A DNA stretch of 64,000 nt from Streptomyces geranii (GCF_002954775.1 NZ_PJME01000008.1:243806-307805); one strand, 5' to 3'. Numbered from the stretch's first letter, positions 28,777-37,454 are shown. Notes: a model not told the origin generated them from the letters alone. A program made the numbers and translations.

Positions 28777-28956
28777 GCGGGAGCAGCCCCTTCGCGGGTG
28801 TCGTGAGGTGGATTCTGATTACCCGTTAGACAGCGGATCAGGGACGGAGGTTGTACTCCGGAGCGAACCTTCGTGACCGTTCGTCCCTCTATAGGAGGGG
28901 GAGTTGGGGAGGAAGGGGGCCGAGCGAGGCGAGAGGACGAGGAGCACGTGCCGGTC

Positions 28957-29400
28957 ATGGGCCAGCGGACGCACCTCGTGCTGCTCACCGCCTGGACGGT
29001 CCTGTGGTTCGCCCTCGTCGAACCGCACGGCGGCTTCTCCTGGCACTACCTGCGCACCGGCGGGGAGTTGATCTACGAGAGCCCGGAGAGCCCCGACGGC
29101 GGCCTGAACCTCTACGCCCACATAGCCCTGGACCCCGGCGTCTACACGTACTACACGGCCTCGGTCCTCCTGGGCACCCTGCTCTGGGACGTGATCGGCC
29201 AGCGCCGCCTGGTCCCGTGGTGGAGCTGGATCGCCCTGATCACCCTGTACGGCAGCGTCTTCACCGTCCCCGACGACACGGCCCGGGGCCTGGTCCGCCT
29301 GGGCTTCGTCGTCGTCTCGACGTCGTACGTCCTCTTCTGGCCGGTACGGGACCGACGGCGCGGGCGGACGACCAGTGTGCCGAGGGTCACCGTTCGGTGA
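28957..29400 (+). CDS. Small membrane protein of four predicted helices
   Basis: 147 aa. Hydrophobic segments: ~5-22 (HLVLLTAWTVLWFALV), ~60-80, ~88-105 and ~115-132. The loop after helix 1 contains GGFSWHYLRTGGELIYE. I do not recognise a functional family. ATG at 28,957 is preferred because GAGGAG lies about ten bases upstream; earlier GTG codons would add a polar stretch with no conserved look. Transcribed away from the RTX gene. Confidence 0.6.
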   Translation: MGQRTHLVLLTAWTVLWFALVEPHGGFSWHYLRTGGELIYESPESPDGGLNLYAHIALDPGVYTYYTASVLLGTLLWDVIGQRRLVPWWSWIALITLYGSVFTVPDDTARGLVRLGFVVVSTSYVLFWPVRDRRRGRTTSVPRVTVR

Positions 29401-29464
29401 GCGGAACCGAGGGGGAGGCTAAGGAGCACGGGGCGAACTCCTGCTCGACCGGACCCACAGCGAG

Positions 29465-30526
29465 GTGGACATGGATCGAGGCAACTCCCTTACGGACAAA
29501 GGGCTCAGGGTCGTGCAGTGGGCCACGGGCAACATAGGCACCGGCGCACTACGAGCCGTACTGGGCCACCCCGGCATGTCCCTGGCAGGCGTCTACGTCC
29601 ACTCCCCGGAGAAGGCGGGCAGAGACGCGGGCGACCTGTGCGGAGCGGAGCCTACGGGCATCAGATCGACGCACGACATGGACGAGATCCTCGCCCTCGG
29701 CGCCGACTGCGTCCTCTACATGCCACGCGCCTGCGACGTGGACGAGGTCTGCCGAATCCTGGAGTCGGGCGCGAACGTGGTGACGACGAGAGGCGAGTTC
29801 CACCACCCCCCGAGCATGGACCCGGCGATACGGGACCGGGTCGAGGCCGCCTGCGCACGGGGCGGCACCTCGATCCACAGCACGGGCAGCAGCCCCGGCT
29901 TCATCACCGAGGCCGTCCCGCTCGTCCTGACGTCGATCCAACGCCGCCTGGACCGCCTGACCATCGACGAGTACGCCGACCTGTCGCGCCGCGACTCCCC
30001 GGGCATGCTGTTCGACGTCATGGGGTTCGGCAGCGCCCCCGCCGACTTCGACGAGGCCCGCGTGGCCCACGTACGCGACAGCTTCGGCCCGTCCCTGAGC
30101 CTCCTCGCGGACGCCCTCGGCCTGCCGCTGGACGCGATCACGGCAACGGCCGAGGCGGCGACGGCAGCCCACCCGACCACGATCGCGGCGGGCACGCTGG
30201 AGCCGGGCACGGTGGCAGCACAGCGAATGACGGTCACGGGCCTGCGCGGCCCGGAACCGCTCCTCCAGTTCCGGGCCACCTGGTACTGCACGCCCGACCT
30301 CGACCCCGCCTGGGACATCCGCCCCACAGGCTGGCACCTGTCGGTCGAGGGAGACGCCCCCCTCGACGTGGACATCCGCCTGGCGGTCCCGCTGGAACGG
30401 ATGGCGGCGATGTCCCCCGGCTACACGGCGAACCGGGCGGTGAACGCGGTTCCGGTGGTGTGCGCTTCGGCGCCGGGGATTCGGACGACGGTGGATATGG
30501 CGGGGGTCAGGGCGAGGTTGGGCTGA
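29465..30526 (+). CDS. NAD(P)-dependent amine dehydrogenase / dihydrodipicolinate reductase-like protein
   Basis: 353 aa cytoplasmic oxidoreductase. The N-terminal Rossmann motif is LRVVQWATGNIGTGALRAVL, a pattern shared by 2,4-diaminopentanoate dehydrogenase-like proteins and the DapB N-terminal fold. The strand GADCVLYMP and the segment GANVVTTRGEFHHP follow the same family. No DapB C-terminal catalytic motif is seen, so it is not a lysine-pathway DapB. Substrate unknown. The start could be GTG 29,465 or ATG 29,471; neither has ideal spacing. Confidence 0.75.
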   Translation: MDMDRGNSLTDKGLRVVQWATGNIGTGALRAVLGHPGMSLAGVYVHSPEKAGRDAGDLCGAEPTGIRSTHDMDEILALGADCVLYMPRACDVDEVCRILESGANVVTTRGEFHHPPSMDPAIRDRVEAACARGGTSIHSTGSSPGFITEAVPLVLTSIQRRLDRLTIDEYADLSRRDSPGMLFDVMGFGSAPADFDEARVAHVRDSFGPSLSLLADALGLPLDAITATAEAATAAHPTTIAAGTLEPGTVAAQRMTVTGLRGPEPLLQFRATWYCTPDLDPAWDIRPTGWHLSVEGDAPLDVDIRLAVPLERMAAMSPGYTANRAVNAVPVVCASAPGIRTTVDMAGVRARLG

Positions 30527-30600
30527 GGGAGGAGGGAGGAGGGGGAGGAGGGGGAGGAGGGAGGAGAGGGAGGAGAGAAGGGGGCGGAACGAAGACGAGA
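30527..30600 (+). repeat. GGAGGA purine tract
   Basis: About 60 bases of almost pure purine made of irregular GGAGGA/GGGAGGAG units, between two convergent genes. It has no coding sense and resembles slippage-expanded polypurine DNA. Confidence 0.75.
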
Positions 30601-30612
30601 CGGAGACGAAGA

Positions 30613-30759
30613 TCAACGCCTCTTCTTCGTCTTCTTCTGCTGCGGCGGGGTCCACTCGCCCCGGTGCAACTGGCAGCGGGAGTAGCCGATCATCGCCGGC
30701 TTCTGGCACCGCTTGCCGGTCTTGGTGTTGGTCGACCCGCACTTGACCTGCTTGCCCAT
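30613..30759 (-). CDS. Small Cys/His zinc-knuckle-type protein
   Basis: 48 aa. The core is C-x11-C-x10-C-x2-H (CGSTNTKTGKRC...YSRCQLH), a pattern common in small actinobacterial and phage proteins thought to bind one zinc ion, followed by a Lys/Arg-rich tail (KKTKKRR) suited to nucleic-acid binding. ATG at 30,759 has GGTGGGGG upstream; an in-frame start at 30,798 would add 13 unconserved residues. Role unknown. Confidence 0.6.
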   Translation of the reverse strand: MGKQVKCGSTNTKTGKRCQKPAMIGYSRCQLHRGEWTPPQQKKTKKRR

Positions 30760-31045
30760 GAGCCCCCACCTGTCCGGCCGAAGGTGTCGCATGCCCACCC
30801 ATCGTCACCGGCCGCAGCCACCCGACGCCTGCCTCTCCACCGCAATCGTCCGGTTCGCTCCCCTTTATGCGTGGATGACGACGCTCACCGACTCCCCGCC
30901 GAAGGAGCTGACGGAGCCGACGGCTTTGCCGACCGTGGTGAAACCGTGGTGCGTGGTGCGACGTCTTGATGTACAAGACCGGGAGAACGTATCCGAGTTA
31001 CGCCATCTCGGGCCTGTCTGGATGTATCAGAGAGGATGGTGCGAA

Positions 31046-31588
31046 ATGGCGCACCGGAACCGTTCCCGTCGCTTGTCCCGCGCTGCGGCTCTGGGCGTGG
31101 CCGCCACGGCGACGGCCCTGCTCACGAGCTGCACACCGAACAGCAGCCCACCGCACGACACGGCACGAACCCCCTCGCCGTCGGCCACGGCGTCAGCGTC
31201 GCCGGGTACTTCGGCGGCCACGTCTGGCGGTGGCTGCCGGTCACTGCCGGTGGCGCCCACCACCAAGGCCGACGTCACGGCGGCCTACCGCGACCGGACC
31301 CAACCACCTCTCGTCCACATCGCTCCGGTCAAGGGCACGTTCTACTACGGCAGTTGTGACGGAACCCTCTATGCCGGAACCCGATTCCAGCTCACTCCCG
31401 GCAGCACGGAGACGGAGCAGGTCGCCCTCCAGGACGACGGAGCCGCGATGAAGTACTTCGTCGACCGCCCCGACACCGGCTGGCGCTACACGGCAAGCGA
31501 CGGTTTCCCCGCCGACCCCGACGGCTGCGCCGCCATCACCCAGATCCCGCCCCGCCTCGCGGCCCTGTGGAACGACTGCGAGCAGTGA
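31046..31588 (+). CDS. Predicted lipoprotein of unknown function
   Basis: 180 aa. The N-terminus has Arg-rich start, hydrophobic core and lipobox LLTSC, then a Ser/Thr/Pro/Ala-rich spacer (~35-65) of the kind that spans the cell wall, and a ~110-residue globular part with four Cys (GGGCRS, YGSCDG, PDGCAA, NDCEQ) likely forming two disulfides. ATG at 31,046 follows GAGAGGA nine bases upstream. No enzyme motif seen. Confidence 0.7.
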   Translation: MAHRNRSRRLSRAAALGVAATATALLTSCTPNSSPPHDTARTPSPSATASASPGTSAATSGGGCRSLPVAPTTKADVTAAYRDRTQPPLVHIAPVKGTFYYGSCDGTLYAGTRFQLTPGSTETEQVALQDDGAAMKYFVDRPDTGWRYTASDGFPADPDGCAAITQIPPRLAALWNDCEQ

Positions 31589-31875
31589 CGCACAACTGAC
31601 GCAACGATGGAGACGGCGATGAGGGGACTGAAGGAGCCGTCGCCGTTGAGGTCGCCGACGCCGACGATTCCGGAAGGGTGCTTGCGGGACTTTCGTTGGG
31701 AACGGCACTCTCTAAATCGCTATGCACCTTGGGAGAATCACTCGCCCGGACGGCCGGTACAGCGCAGATGGCGAGTTCGCTCACCCAGTCCAACGACGTT
31801 CCGAAGATTCCATGCCTGACGCTCCTCACCGCCGGCAGGAACTTCAAAGCGCATTCGCAGGTGAGGAGCAAGCCG
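31589..31875. other. Gene-poor stretch with a possible FG-GAP repeat remnant
   Basis: No intact gene. On the minus strand around 31,640-31,690 one frame reads GIVGVGDLNGDG, the consensus of an FG-GAP/VCBS repeat, but it is isolated between non-matching codons, so at most it is a relic of a larger secreted repeat protein. Confidence 0.3.
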
Positions 31876-32412
31876 GTGCATGAGATCCACTCCGTGTTCG
31901 AGCCCTTGGCCAGGCGGAGGATCCGGGACGTCCAAGTACCCGGCTTCGTCGACCGTGATGAGGCCGTTCCACGGTTCACGCCGCTGGCGGACAGCGTCTA
32001 CCTGGCCCTTGACGAGGGATACTTCCGGCTCGACTCGGTCGGCAATCACGGACAGTTGGCCATGAGCCTGGTCACGGCGACCGAACCTTCTCCGGCGCTC
32101 CAGGGCGAGGACGAGGAGTTCACGCTCGCTTCCTGCGGCGATTCCTTCCTTGCCGACTCCCACTCCGAGTATCGGATCACACGGATTCGCTATGCACTCA
32201 ACAACGAGTCCGTACCTGGCAGCGGAACGGTGAGGTGCGCAGAGTTCGAGTTCGAGAATCACTTCATCGTCTTCGCCGACCCGATGTATCACTTCGGAAT
32301 CCGGTTGGAGGGCGTGGGCGCCTACGACCGCTGGATCAACGACAGCCGAGATGAGCCGGCCACATTCGGGCCGACCCGTGAGGGGGTCTGGGTGCCGGCC
32401 ACGATCACCTGA
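31876..32412 (+). CDS. Hypothetical protein
   Basis: 178 aa soluble protein that I cannot place in a family. It looks coding: conserved-type hydrophobic strands (DSVYLALDEGYFRL, FENHFIVFADPMYHFGIRLEG) and Streptomyces-like third codon positions, though GC is a little below the neighbours. GTG at 31,876 is chosen because GAGGAG lies seven bases upstream; the frame continues upstream to 31,678 without a ribosome site. Mostly beta-strand character, no signal peptide. Confidence 0.55.
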   Translation: MHEIHSVFEPLARRRIRDVQVPGFVDRDEAVPRFTPLADSVYLALDEGYFRLDSVGNHGQLAMSLVTATEPSPALQGEDEEFTLASCGDSFLADSHSEYRITRIRYALNNESVPGSGTVRCAEFEFENHFIVFADPMYHFGIRLEGVGAYDRWINDSRDEPATFGPTREGVWVPATIT

Positions 32413-32462
32413 ATCCAGATATCCACGCCGAGGCGCTCCAGAAAAGTGTGACCGAACGTGCA

Positions 32463-32516
32463 GAAGCTCCGTTGAGACAGGCGCGACCTCAAATCGCCTG
32501 TCTGCAACGGAGCTTC
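32463..32516. terminator. 21-bp near-perfect inverted repeat
   Basis: Arms 32,463-32,483 and 32,495-32,516 pair over 21 bp with one bulged G, around an 11-base loop. No T-run follows. It lies 50 bases after the hypothetical gene and probably ends its transcript, or is the trace of a small inserted palindrome. Confidence 0.55.
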
Positions 32517-32778
32517 GGCAGTTCGTGGCTCTGAACTCGCGGTCGGCCGCGCTCGCCAGGAACCTGGAAGAAGAAGAGAAGCTGCCCGGCTCAACCCCTG
32601 AACTGCCGATCGTGGTGCTCGACGCACTCATGCTCACGACTCAGCGCATGGTCATCAACCGTCAAGGCTCCACGGTCTGGGAGGCGGAGAGCCACCGGGG
32701 TCACTACACCGTGAAGACTGCGCCGAACCCGGCCGGACCAGCAGTCTCCCGCTGTCTGATCTCAGCAACCGCACCCTC
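32517..32778. other. Chromosomal stretch before attL without a convincing gene
   Basis: One plus-strand frame stays open through 32,522-32,740 and looks weakly protein-like (LDALMLTTQRMVINRQGS), but it has no start codon with a ribosome site and runs into the tRNA terminator. It may be a gene remnant. Confidence 0.3.
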
Positions 32779-32822
32779 GATGTCGAAGGGCCCCGCTGCG
32801 AACAGCGGGGCCCTTCGACATC
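32779..32822 (-). terminator. Host terminator hairpin formerly downstream of tRNA-Ser(GGA)
   Basis: Perfect 20-bp stem (arms 32,779-32,798 and 32,803-32,822) with a CGAA tetraloop. Its right arm runs into the direct repeat that marks attL. It closely resembles the hairpin at 51,054-51,091 but differs at the stem top with matching changes on both arms. Confidence 0.8.
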
Positions 32823-32894
32823 GTGCCCGGTGAGGCACTGGCGGAGGATACGAGATTCGAACTCGTGAGGGGTTGCCCCCAACACGCTTTCCAA
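32807..32894 (-). repeat. attL: 88-bp direct repeat copying the 3' part of tRNA-Ser(GGA)
   Basis: Identical to 51,079-51,166 over 88 bases. It contains the tRNA 3' half from the anticodon loop through CCA and 16 bases beyond plus part of the terminator arm. Upstream tRNA sequence is missing here (CTCTGCTGG follows instead), so this copy is not a functional tRNA. Confidence 0.93.
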
Positions 32895-33045
32895 CTCTGC
32901 TGGTTGCCGTTCCTGGTAGTTCAGACCCGTTCAGATCCTGTGTGTCGCAGTCTGCTGACACGGCCTTGAACGAGCACGAACTACCAGGGATGAGACTGCC
33001 GTTGAGACTGAGCGACAGCGTCAGGGGCACCACTCCTCCGCAACG

Positions 33046-35172
33046 TCAGAAGTCGCTAGGCCTCCAACCTGTCGCATAGAGATCGAAAGTAGCGAGAGCT
33101 CTCTGAAGGCGCACGCTAACTTCTTGGTTCCCGATCGATTCTTTGAGCTGGTCGACTGCAGAAGAAAGTCTACTTTCGCCACCATAAACAGAAATAAGAG
33201 GTTCCCAAGCGAGTCTATCCTCAGAATTAACGACAACACTGCCAAGGGTGTTGCGCTTACTGGGGGAAAGTGCCGTTTCGAGGAGTCTAGCGGTCACGTT
33301 TGGTGAATCAGCTGATGCGATAGCGAGTTCTCCTGACTCGGCATCGCAATCGATTGCCTGAACCACCGTTAGAAGCAACTCTCTCTCCGTTTGCAGAGCA
33401 TCGGCAGGTGCTGACTTCAGGTACTCTTGTAGGTCGGCTCGAAGTTCAGCTTCAAGCTCTGGGGTGATTACTTGTCCTTCCGAATGCTGCTGCTTCCCCA
33501 CCAAGGAGAGGAATCTGAGACGCGCATATGGACTTTTGGTGGCTTGATAAACTACCCGTGCCACGAGGTCCGCATTTTCTGGTTCAACTCTCTGCATCAG
33601 TTTTTTCGCTGGCCGAAGTGCGGTATATTCACGCCTGCCGAGGTCGAACATGCCAGATGACTCCTCACTAAATCGGGGGAGTAGGTCCAACAGAGCGACC
33701 ACGATTGGCGGGATGCGACTAATATCGATCGTTTCCACATGTGAAAGGAAGCGGTCGAGTGCGTCTTCTAGGTGAAGATCCGGGATGGCGGAAAGGGCAT
33801 TTCTGAATTCTTGTTCATCTCCTGTTGCATAAACAATCGAGTCAACCTGACTGCTCGGAGCAGCGCCAGACGGCAACTCGCGATGCAAGTAATACTTTAG
33901 AACAGTAGCGTGTGCCACTCGACGGTCGCGGCGCCATTCTTGTAGGGAATCGTTGCCGTGCCACATGTTTTCCGTGTGGACCTGAGCTGCTGGAAAGACG
34001 AACCGAATTATGGCCCGCCCCACGTCATCTGGTAGCTCTGCCTGGAGGGCAGTCACTACTTCAGCGTCAGCAGCCAAAATGGCTTGGTTGCGTGTTTCCG
34101 ATTGCCAGCTGTGGATCGCTGTCAGCGCGCGAACGTTCTGCGATATTAGATCATGTGCGGCCGGTTTCATCACGCGGACTGCTTCGAGGGCTACGAGATC
34201 TGGAATGGCCACCTCGCCAGCCGCAGAACGGACTGTGAGCGTGAGTGACGACAAGAACCTCTTTACATCCCTGACCGTGGAGAAAAGAGGCCTCACTACT
34301 TGCCAAAAAACGTCCGGGAACCGGTTCTCGTCCGGCGCTGTGATTGTTGCATTGGTTAGAGCCGTAAGCATCCCTATGCGAAGAACGGAAGCAAGAGCCT
34401 CGTCTGCAGCCGGCGGTACTTCGACGGACGTCTTTACGATCTTCTCTAGATAGGCGGCACCATTTAGCCCTTCTTCGCCCAGAGCATTTTCTACCACCTG
34501 CCTGTCAAAGCATAGAAGGTAAACGACGTTTGGGAAGGAGCCGTTGAGTCGAACAAGTCGGAATAGGTCGCGGATCTCTTGGCGCGTGAGTCGGTCGATA
34601 TCGTCGATTAGGACAACGATTCTTCCGTCTAGACTACTCAAAGCTTCGGAGATTTCGATTCTTTGGTCGTGGACACTTGTGGCAAGTGCTTGAGACACTC
34701 CTTCTGCAGTCTTCTGTGCAGCGTCAAATATTTGCCCGACGCCCGGGATGAATTTGACCGGAGATAGCGACGTGGAGTACCTGCTGAACTTCTCGGCGAT
34801 ACTCGCAGTAGCATCCTTGAGTCGTTTTTTTCCGCTCCTTTCACTTCTTAGCTGCCTGGTCATTTCATCGAAAAAGAACCGCATTAGCTGATCGGTCCCT
34901 GAGAAGAACCAAGGGTTGAAATCGATAACTTGGATGGAATCTTGTTCGCGTAGGATATTCGCGGTCAGGTTTAGTAGCGAAGTTTTGCCAGTCCCCCACT
35001 TTCCAGTAATAGCTACTACAGCGCCGCGTTGGGCATTCATCTCCCGTACTTCGTCGGCTATGGCAATTGCCAGGCGTGACCGGTTTAGAAGGTCGTCGCC
35101 GGAGCTGAGAATGGGGTCGTCACCTGTGAATAGGGCCGATTGATCGTTGTTGCCGAGGAGCGGATCAGTCAT
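33046..35172 (-). CDS. KAP-family P-loop NTPase
   Basis: 708 aa. The N-terminal KAP domain shows Walker A GKWGTGKTS (~58-66), the NPWFFSG motif typical of KAP proteins, and Walker B IVVLIDDIDRL (~184-194) with LCFDRQVV and RDVKRFL following. Unlike classical KAP NTPases no obvious membrane helices interrupt the domain. The C-terminal ~350 residues are helical and of unknown role. KAP proteins are repeatedly found in phage-defence loci, so a defence role for this cargo is plausible but not shown. ATG at 35,172 has AGGTGAT upstream. Base composition is far below the element average (many A/T third positions), indicating separate origin. It lies directly inside attL. Confidence 0.85.
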   Translation of the reverse strand: MTDPLLGNNDQSALFTGDDPILSSGDDLLNRSRLAIAIADEVREMNAQRGAVVAITGKWGTGKTSLLNLTANILREQDSIQVIDFNPWFFSGTDQLMRFFFDEMTRQLRSERSGKKRLKDATASIAEKFSRYSTSLSPVKFIPGVGQIFDAAQKTAEGVSQALATSVHDQRIEISEALSSLDGRIVVLIDDIDRLTRQEIRDLFRLVRLNGSFPNVVYLLCFDRQVVENALGEEGLNGAAYLEKIVKTSVEVPPAADEALASVLRIGMLTALTNATITAPDENRFPDVFWQVVRPLFSTVRDVKRFLSSLTLTVRSAAGEVAIPDLVALEAVRVMKPAAHDLISQNVRALTAIHSWQSETRNQAILAADAEVVTALQAELPDDVGRAIIRFVFPAAQVHTENMWHGNDSLQEWRRDRRVAHATVLKYYLHRELPSGAAPSSQVDSIVYATGDEQEFRNALSAIPDLHLEDALDRFLSHVETIDISRIPPIVVALLDLLPRFSEESSGMFDLGRREYTALRPAKKLMQRVEPENADLVARVVYQATKSPYARLRFLSLVGKQQHSEGQVITPELEAELRADLQEYLKSAPADALQTERELLLTVVQAIDCDAESGELAIASADSPNVTARLLETALSPSKRNTLGSVVVNSEDRLAWEPLISVYGGESRLSSAVDQLKESIGNQEVSVRLQRALATFDLYATGWRPSDF

Positions 35173-35196
35173 GACATCACCTGACTTGAGAGGCAC

Positions 35197-35786
35197 GGCG
35201 GAGTCGCAGCCTATGCCGCAGCGGCGACGTTGTCCGGAGGTTGTGGTTCTTCAGTCAGAAAGGTGCACATCTAGGTTGACGGAGCGGCTTTGAGACGAGT
35301 GATCATGGCTCTGTAAGCTTCCGGCGAGTCGGCAGTCCGTAGACCGGCCAGTTGGGGCACGACGTTGGGACCATGATCTTCGAGGCTCGCCCCATGGTGA
35401 CTTGCCTAAAGCTGTGGAGCCGACCACCCCAGCCAAAGGGTGCCTCCCCAAGCTTCATACGGGCAGCTCGCGTCGGGCGTGGGCCTTTGTGGAGGGGTGG
35501 GAAGTTCACCGGGCTCATGCGGCGACGGCTTTCAAGACCGTTCCCTTAGGCCGCTCGGGCAACCCACCTACGTCCCGCTCACCAGGGGCGGAGCGGGTAC
35601 AGCGTACCGGCACCGAGCGTTTCGCGTGTTGCTGGCCCGCATATGGCCCGCAGACCAGCGATCATGAGGTGAATCGCCAGCGGTTGGCGGCGGTAGGTGC
35701 CCGTCCGACCGCGAGCAGATGAGAGCTGGCTGCCAGCAACTCAGGGTACGGCTCAGCCATCCGGGCGGCGGTCATGGCGGACGCAA
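35197..35786. other. Gene-free stretch between the KAP and PP2C genes
   Basis: 590 bases in which I find no convincing protein gene on either strand. It contains a tRNA-Ser-like half (35,496-35,567) and otherwise unremarkable mixed-GC sequence. The KAP promoter should lie near 35,200-35,280. Confidence 0.5.
35496..35567 (-). pseudogene. tRNA-Ser(UGA)-like sequence, intact 5' half only
   Basis: Read on the minus strand, 35,567 downward starts GGTGGGTTGCCCGAGCGGCC, a normal type II tRNA acceptor strand and D arm, then a 5-bp anticodon stem closing a CTTGAAA loop (anticodon TGA). After the anticodon stem there is no long variable arm and no TTCRA T-loop; only CCCACC at 35,496-35,501 could close a 6-bp acceptor. 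It is 72 nt, too short for tRNA-Ser. Most likely a tRNA relic left by recombination. Confidence 0.55.
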
Positions 35787-36599
35787 TCACCACTGGCAGA
35801 AGGCCAGTGCGGCATCGTCGCCGGACTTGTAGCGTGGCCATCGGCGACCGGTCGGGTCCGTCGCCTCAACCTTCCGTACATTGTCGATCAGCTCGCGGGG
35901 TCCACCGGTGCGGAGGGTCGCGAAAACCTCAGACCATGTCGCCATTTTGTACTCGCTGACGAGCCGGGAGACACCGTCGGACATGACGAGTGCGGCTTGT
36001 GCGTCTCGGAGCGGCGTCGTTCCGGTCAGCGCGTGCTCAGCCGCTTCCGGGCCGGCCGAAGCGACCCAGTAACCGTCTGCGGTGTTGCGGATCTGTCGCT
36101 GAGCATGCACGAAGCGTTTCAGGGCTTCCTTGTGCTCCGGTGTGTCCGTCTCGTGCTGTTCGACCTCGGCTCTCAGATGGGGAAGAACGTCGTCGACGCG
36201 TAGATCCGTGATCACCGAGTAGTCCGCATGGCCCTCGATGACGATCGGCGAGTCTGCGAGAACGAGGTGGTCAAGGTCTCTGTCCCGATGCCGCAGGACT
36301 GCGACCGTGGCTGAGGGTGTCCCCGGATTGTTCAGGTCGCACTCGGGGTGCATCGCGGCGACCTGTTCGAGAGCATCAGCCAACCCCTCTGAGAGCGGCC
36401 GTTCTGGCGCTGCGAGTGCGGCCACAAGCTGACTACCGAGCCGCGCGACGTACCACGGGACGCCGTGACGGCATCCCGTGTTCAGACCCGCCGTACTCAG
36501 TCCGTCCAGCACGATGGCGAGCGTGGACGTACCAGCCACCCAGTCTTCATTGGGATTGGCCCCGCCAGGGTGGGTGTCGATGGAGACTCGCATGATCAC
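35787..36599 (-). CDS. PP2C-family (PPM) Ser/Thr phosphatase-like protein
   Basis: 270 aa. Metal-binding acidic motifs of PPM phosphatases are in place: NEDW near residue 17, IVLDGLS near 29-35, LVMSDGVSRL near 204 and GDDAAL near the C-terminus. It should remove phosphate from Ser/Thr using Mn/Mg, but no protein kinase is encoded in the element, so the partner must be a host kinase or a non-protein substrate. GTG at 36,599 overlaps the stop of the HTH gene (GTGA), with an alternative ATG two codons later; the two proteins are made together, which suggests a joint regulatory role. Confidence 0.78.
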   Translation of the reverse strand: MIMRVSIDTHPGGANPNEDWVAGTSTLAIVLDGLSTAGLNTGCRHGVPWYVARLGSQLVAALAAPERPLSEGLADALEQVAAMHPECDLNNPGTPSATVAVLRHRDRDLDHLVLADSPIVIEGHADYSVITDLRVDDVLPHLRAEVEQHETDTPEHKEALKRFVHAQRQIRNTADGYWVASAGPEAAEHALTGTTPLRDAQAALVMSDGVSRLVSEYKMATWSEVFATLRTGGPRELIDNVRKVEATDPTGRRWPRYKSGDDAALAFCQW

Positions 36600-37441
36600 G
36601 CCTCATGTCGATACAACGGGGTGACACGCCGACTCTCCAGCACGTCAAGCGTCTTCGGATCGTAGCGGCATGAAATGAGTGTCGAGAAGCGACGCGTACG
36701 CACCTCTCGGTACAGCTCTGCCAAGTTGTTCTCCAGGTAGTGAACAACGCCGTTCGCGCCGATCGCGTGGACTCCTGCGATGTACAGGAACGTCCCCTTG
36801 CCGTCCAGACGGGGGAGTCGACCGAGGTAACCGAAGTCACCGGCCGTGCCGTCCTCATCCATCGGAGACCGGAACTGCTGACCCGTGTTCTGGTCCACCA
36901 GGTGCCAGGCTCGATCCTTTTCAAACCGCAGGTTGTCATCCCCTTCGAGCACCATCGCCACGATGGGGGACAACCGTGGGCCGCATATGACGACGTGGTT
37001 GTCACGGTTGAGGTTGATCATTCCGGTTGGCGGGACCACCTCGTACTTGCTCTCAAGTTTCATGCTGCTCAGCAGCGATCGCAGATGATCGAAGTTGCTG
37101 ATGTCCTCCCTGGTGACCACCTCGCTGGGGTTCTGTTCGGGGGTCTTGCCGGCCTCGTACTTGCCACCTAGCGACACGGTCACCAGGTCCGTGCCGAAGA
37201 ACGCGCGTTCGGGGGGTGGGCCGGCGGATGCCAGTTGTCCTACCCGGCCGCGACTCACTCCGAGCCGCTTGGCGATCTCGGCCTGAGTCATGCCGGACGC
37301 CTGTGCTTCCTCGATGGCCTCACGCCGGATGCGTGACAACTCCAGCACCCAGCCCTGATACGTAGCCATCAGGTCTATCGCGGCTTTGGCTCGGTCGACC
37401 GGGTCGGTGGTCCCTGAGACCTGCTCCATGTCCTCGTGCAC
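36596..37441 (-). CDS. HTH regulator with a conserved uncharacterised C-terminal domain
   Basis: 281 aa. Residues ~40-75 form a helix-turn-helix (ASGMTQAEIAKRLGVSRGRVGQL), of the sigma-region-4/XRE type. The C-terminal ~160 residues contain HVVICGPRLSPIVAMVLEGD, RAWHLVDQNTG, FGYLGRLPRLDGKGTFLYIAG and VHYLENNLAELYREVRTRRFS; I have seen this block in other actinobacterial HTH proteins but know no function. It reads like a ligand-binding or enzymatic alpha/beta domain rather than DNA binding. GTG at 37,441 has GGAG five bases upstream. It is divergent from the transfer operon and faces a mirrored operator, so it probably represses both directions. Confidence 0.7.
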   Translation of the reverse strand: MHEDMEQVSGTTDPVDRAKAAIDLMATYQGWVLELSRIRREAIEEAQASGMTQAEIAKRLGVSRGRVGQLASAGPPPERAFFGTDLVTVSLGGKYEAGKTPEQNPSEVVTREDISNFDHLRSLLSSMKLESKYEVVPPTGMINLNRDNHVVICGPRLSPIVAMVLEGDDNLRFEKDRAWHLVDQNTGQQFRSPMDEDGTAGDFGYLGRLPRLDGKGTFLYIAGVHAIGANGVVHYLENNLAELYREVRTRRFSTLISCRYDPKTLDVLESRRVTPLYRHEA

Positions 37442-37454
37442 GAGTCTCCATCCA

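Noticed and set aside
28873..28956. Earlier start for the small membrane protein
   Set aside because: Adds a charged stretch; GAGGAG supports 28,957.
30527..30600. CRISPR or regulatory repeat array
   Set aside because: Irregular purine tract without spacers; no CRISPR-like repeat-spacer pattern exists in the window.
32823..32894. Second tRNA-Ser at attL
   Set aside because: Only the 3' half is present; the 5' half and acceptor partner are missing.
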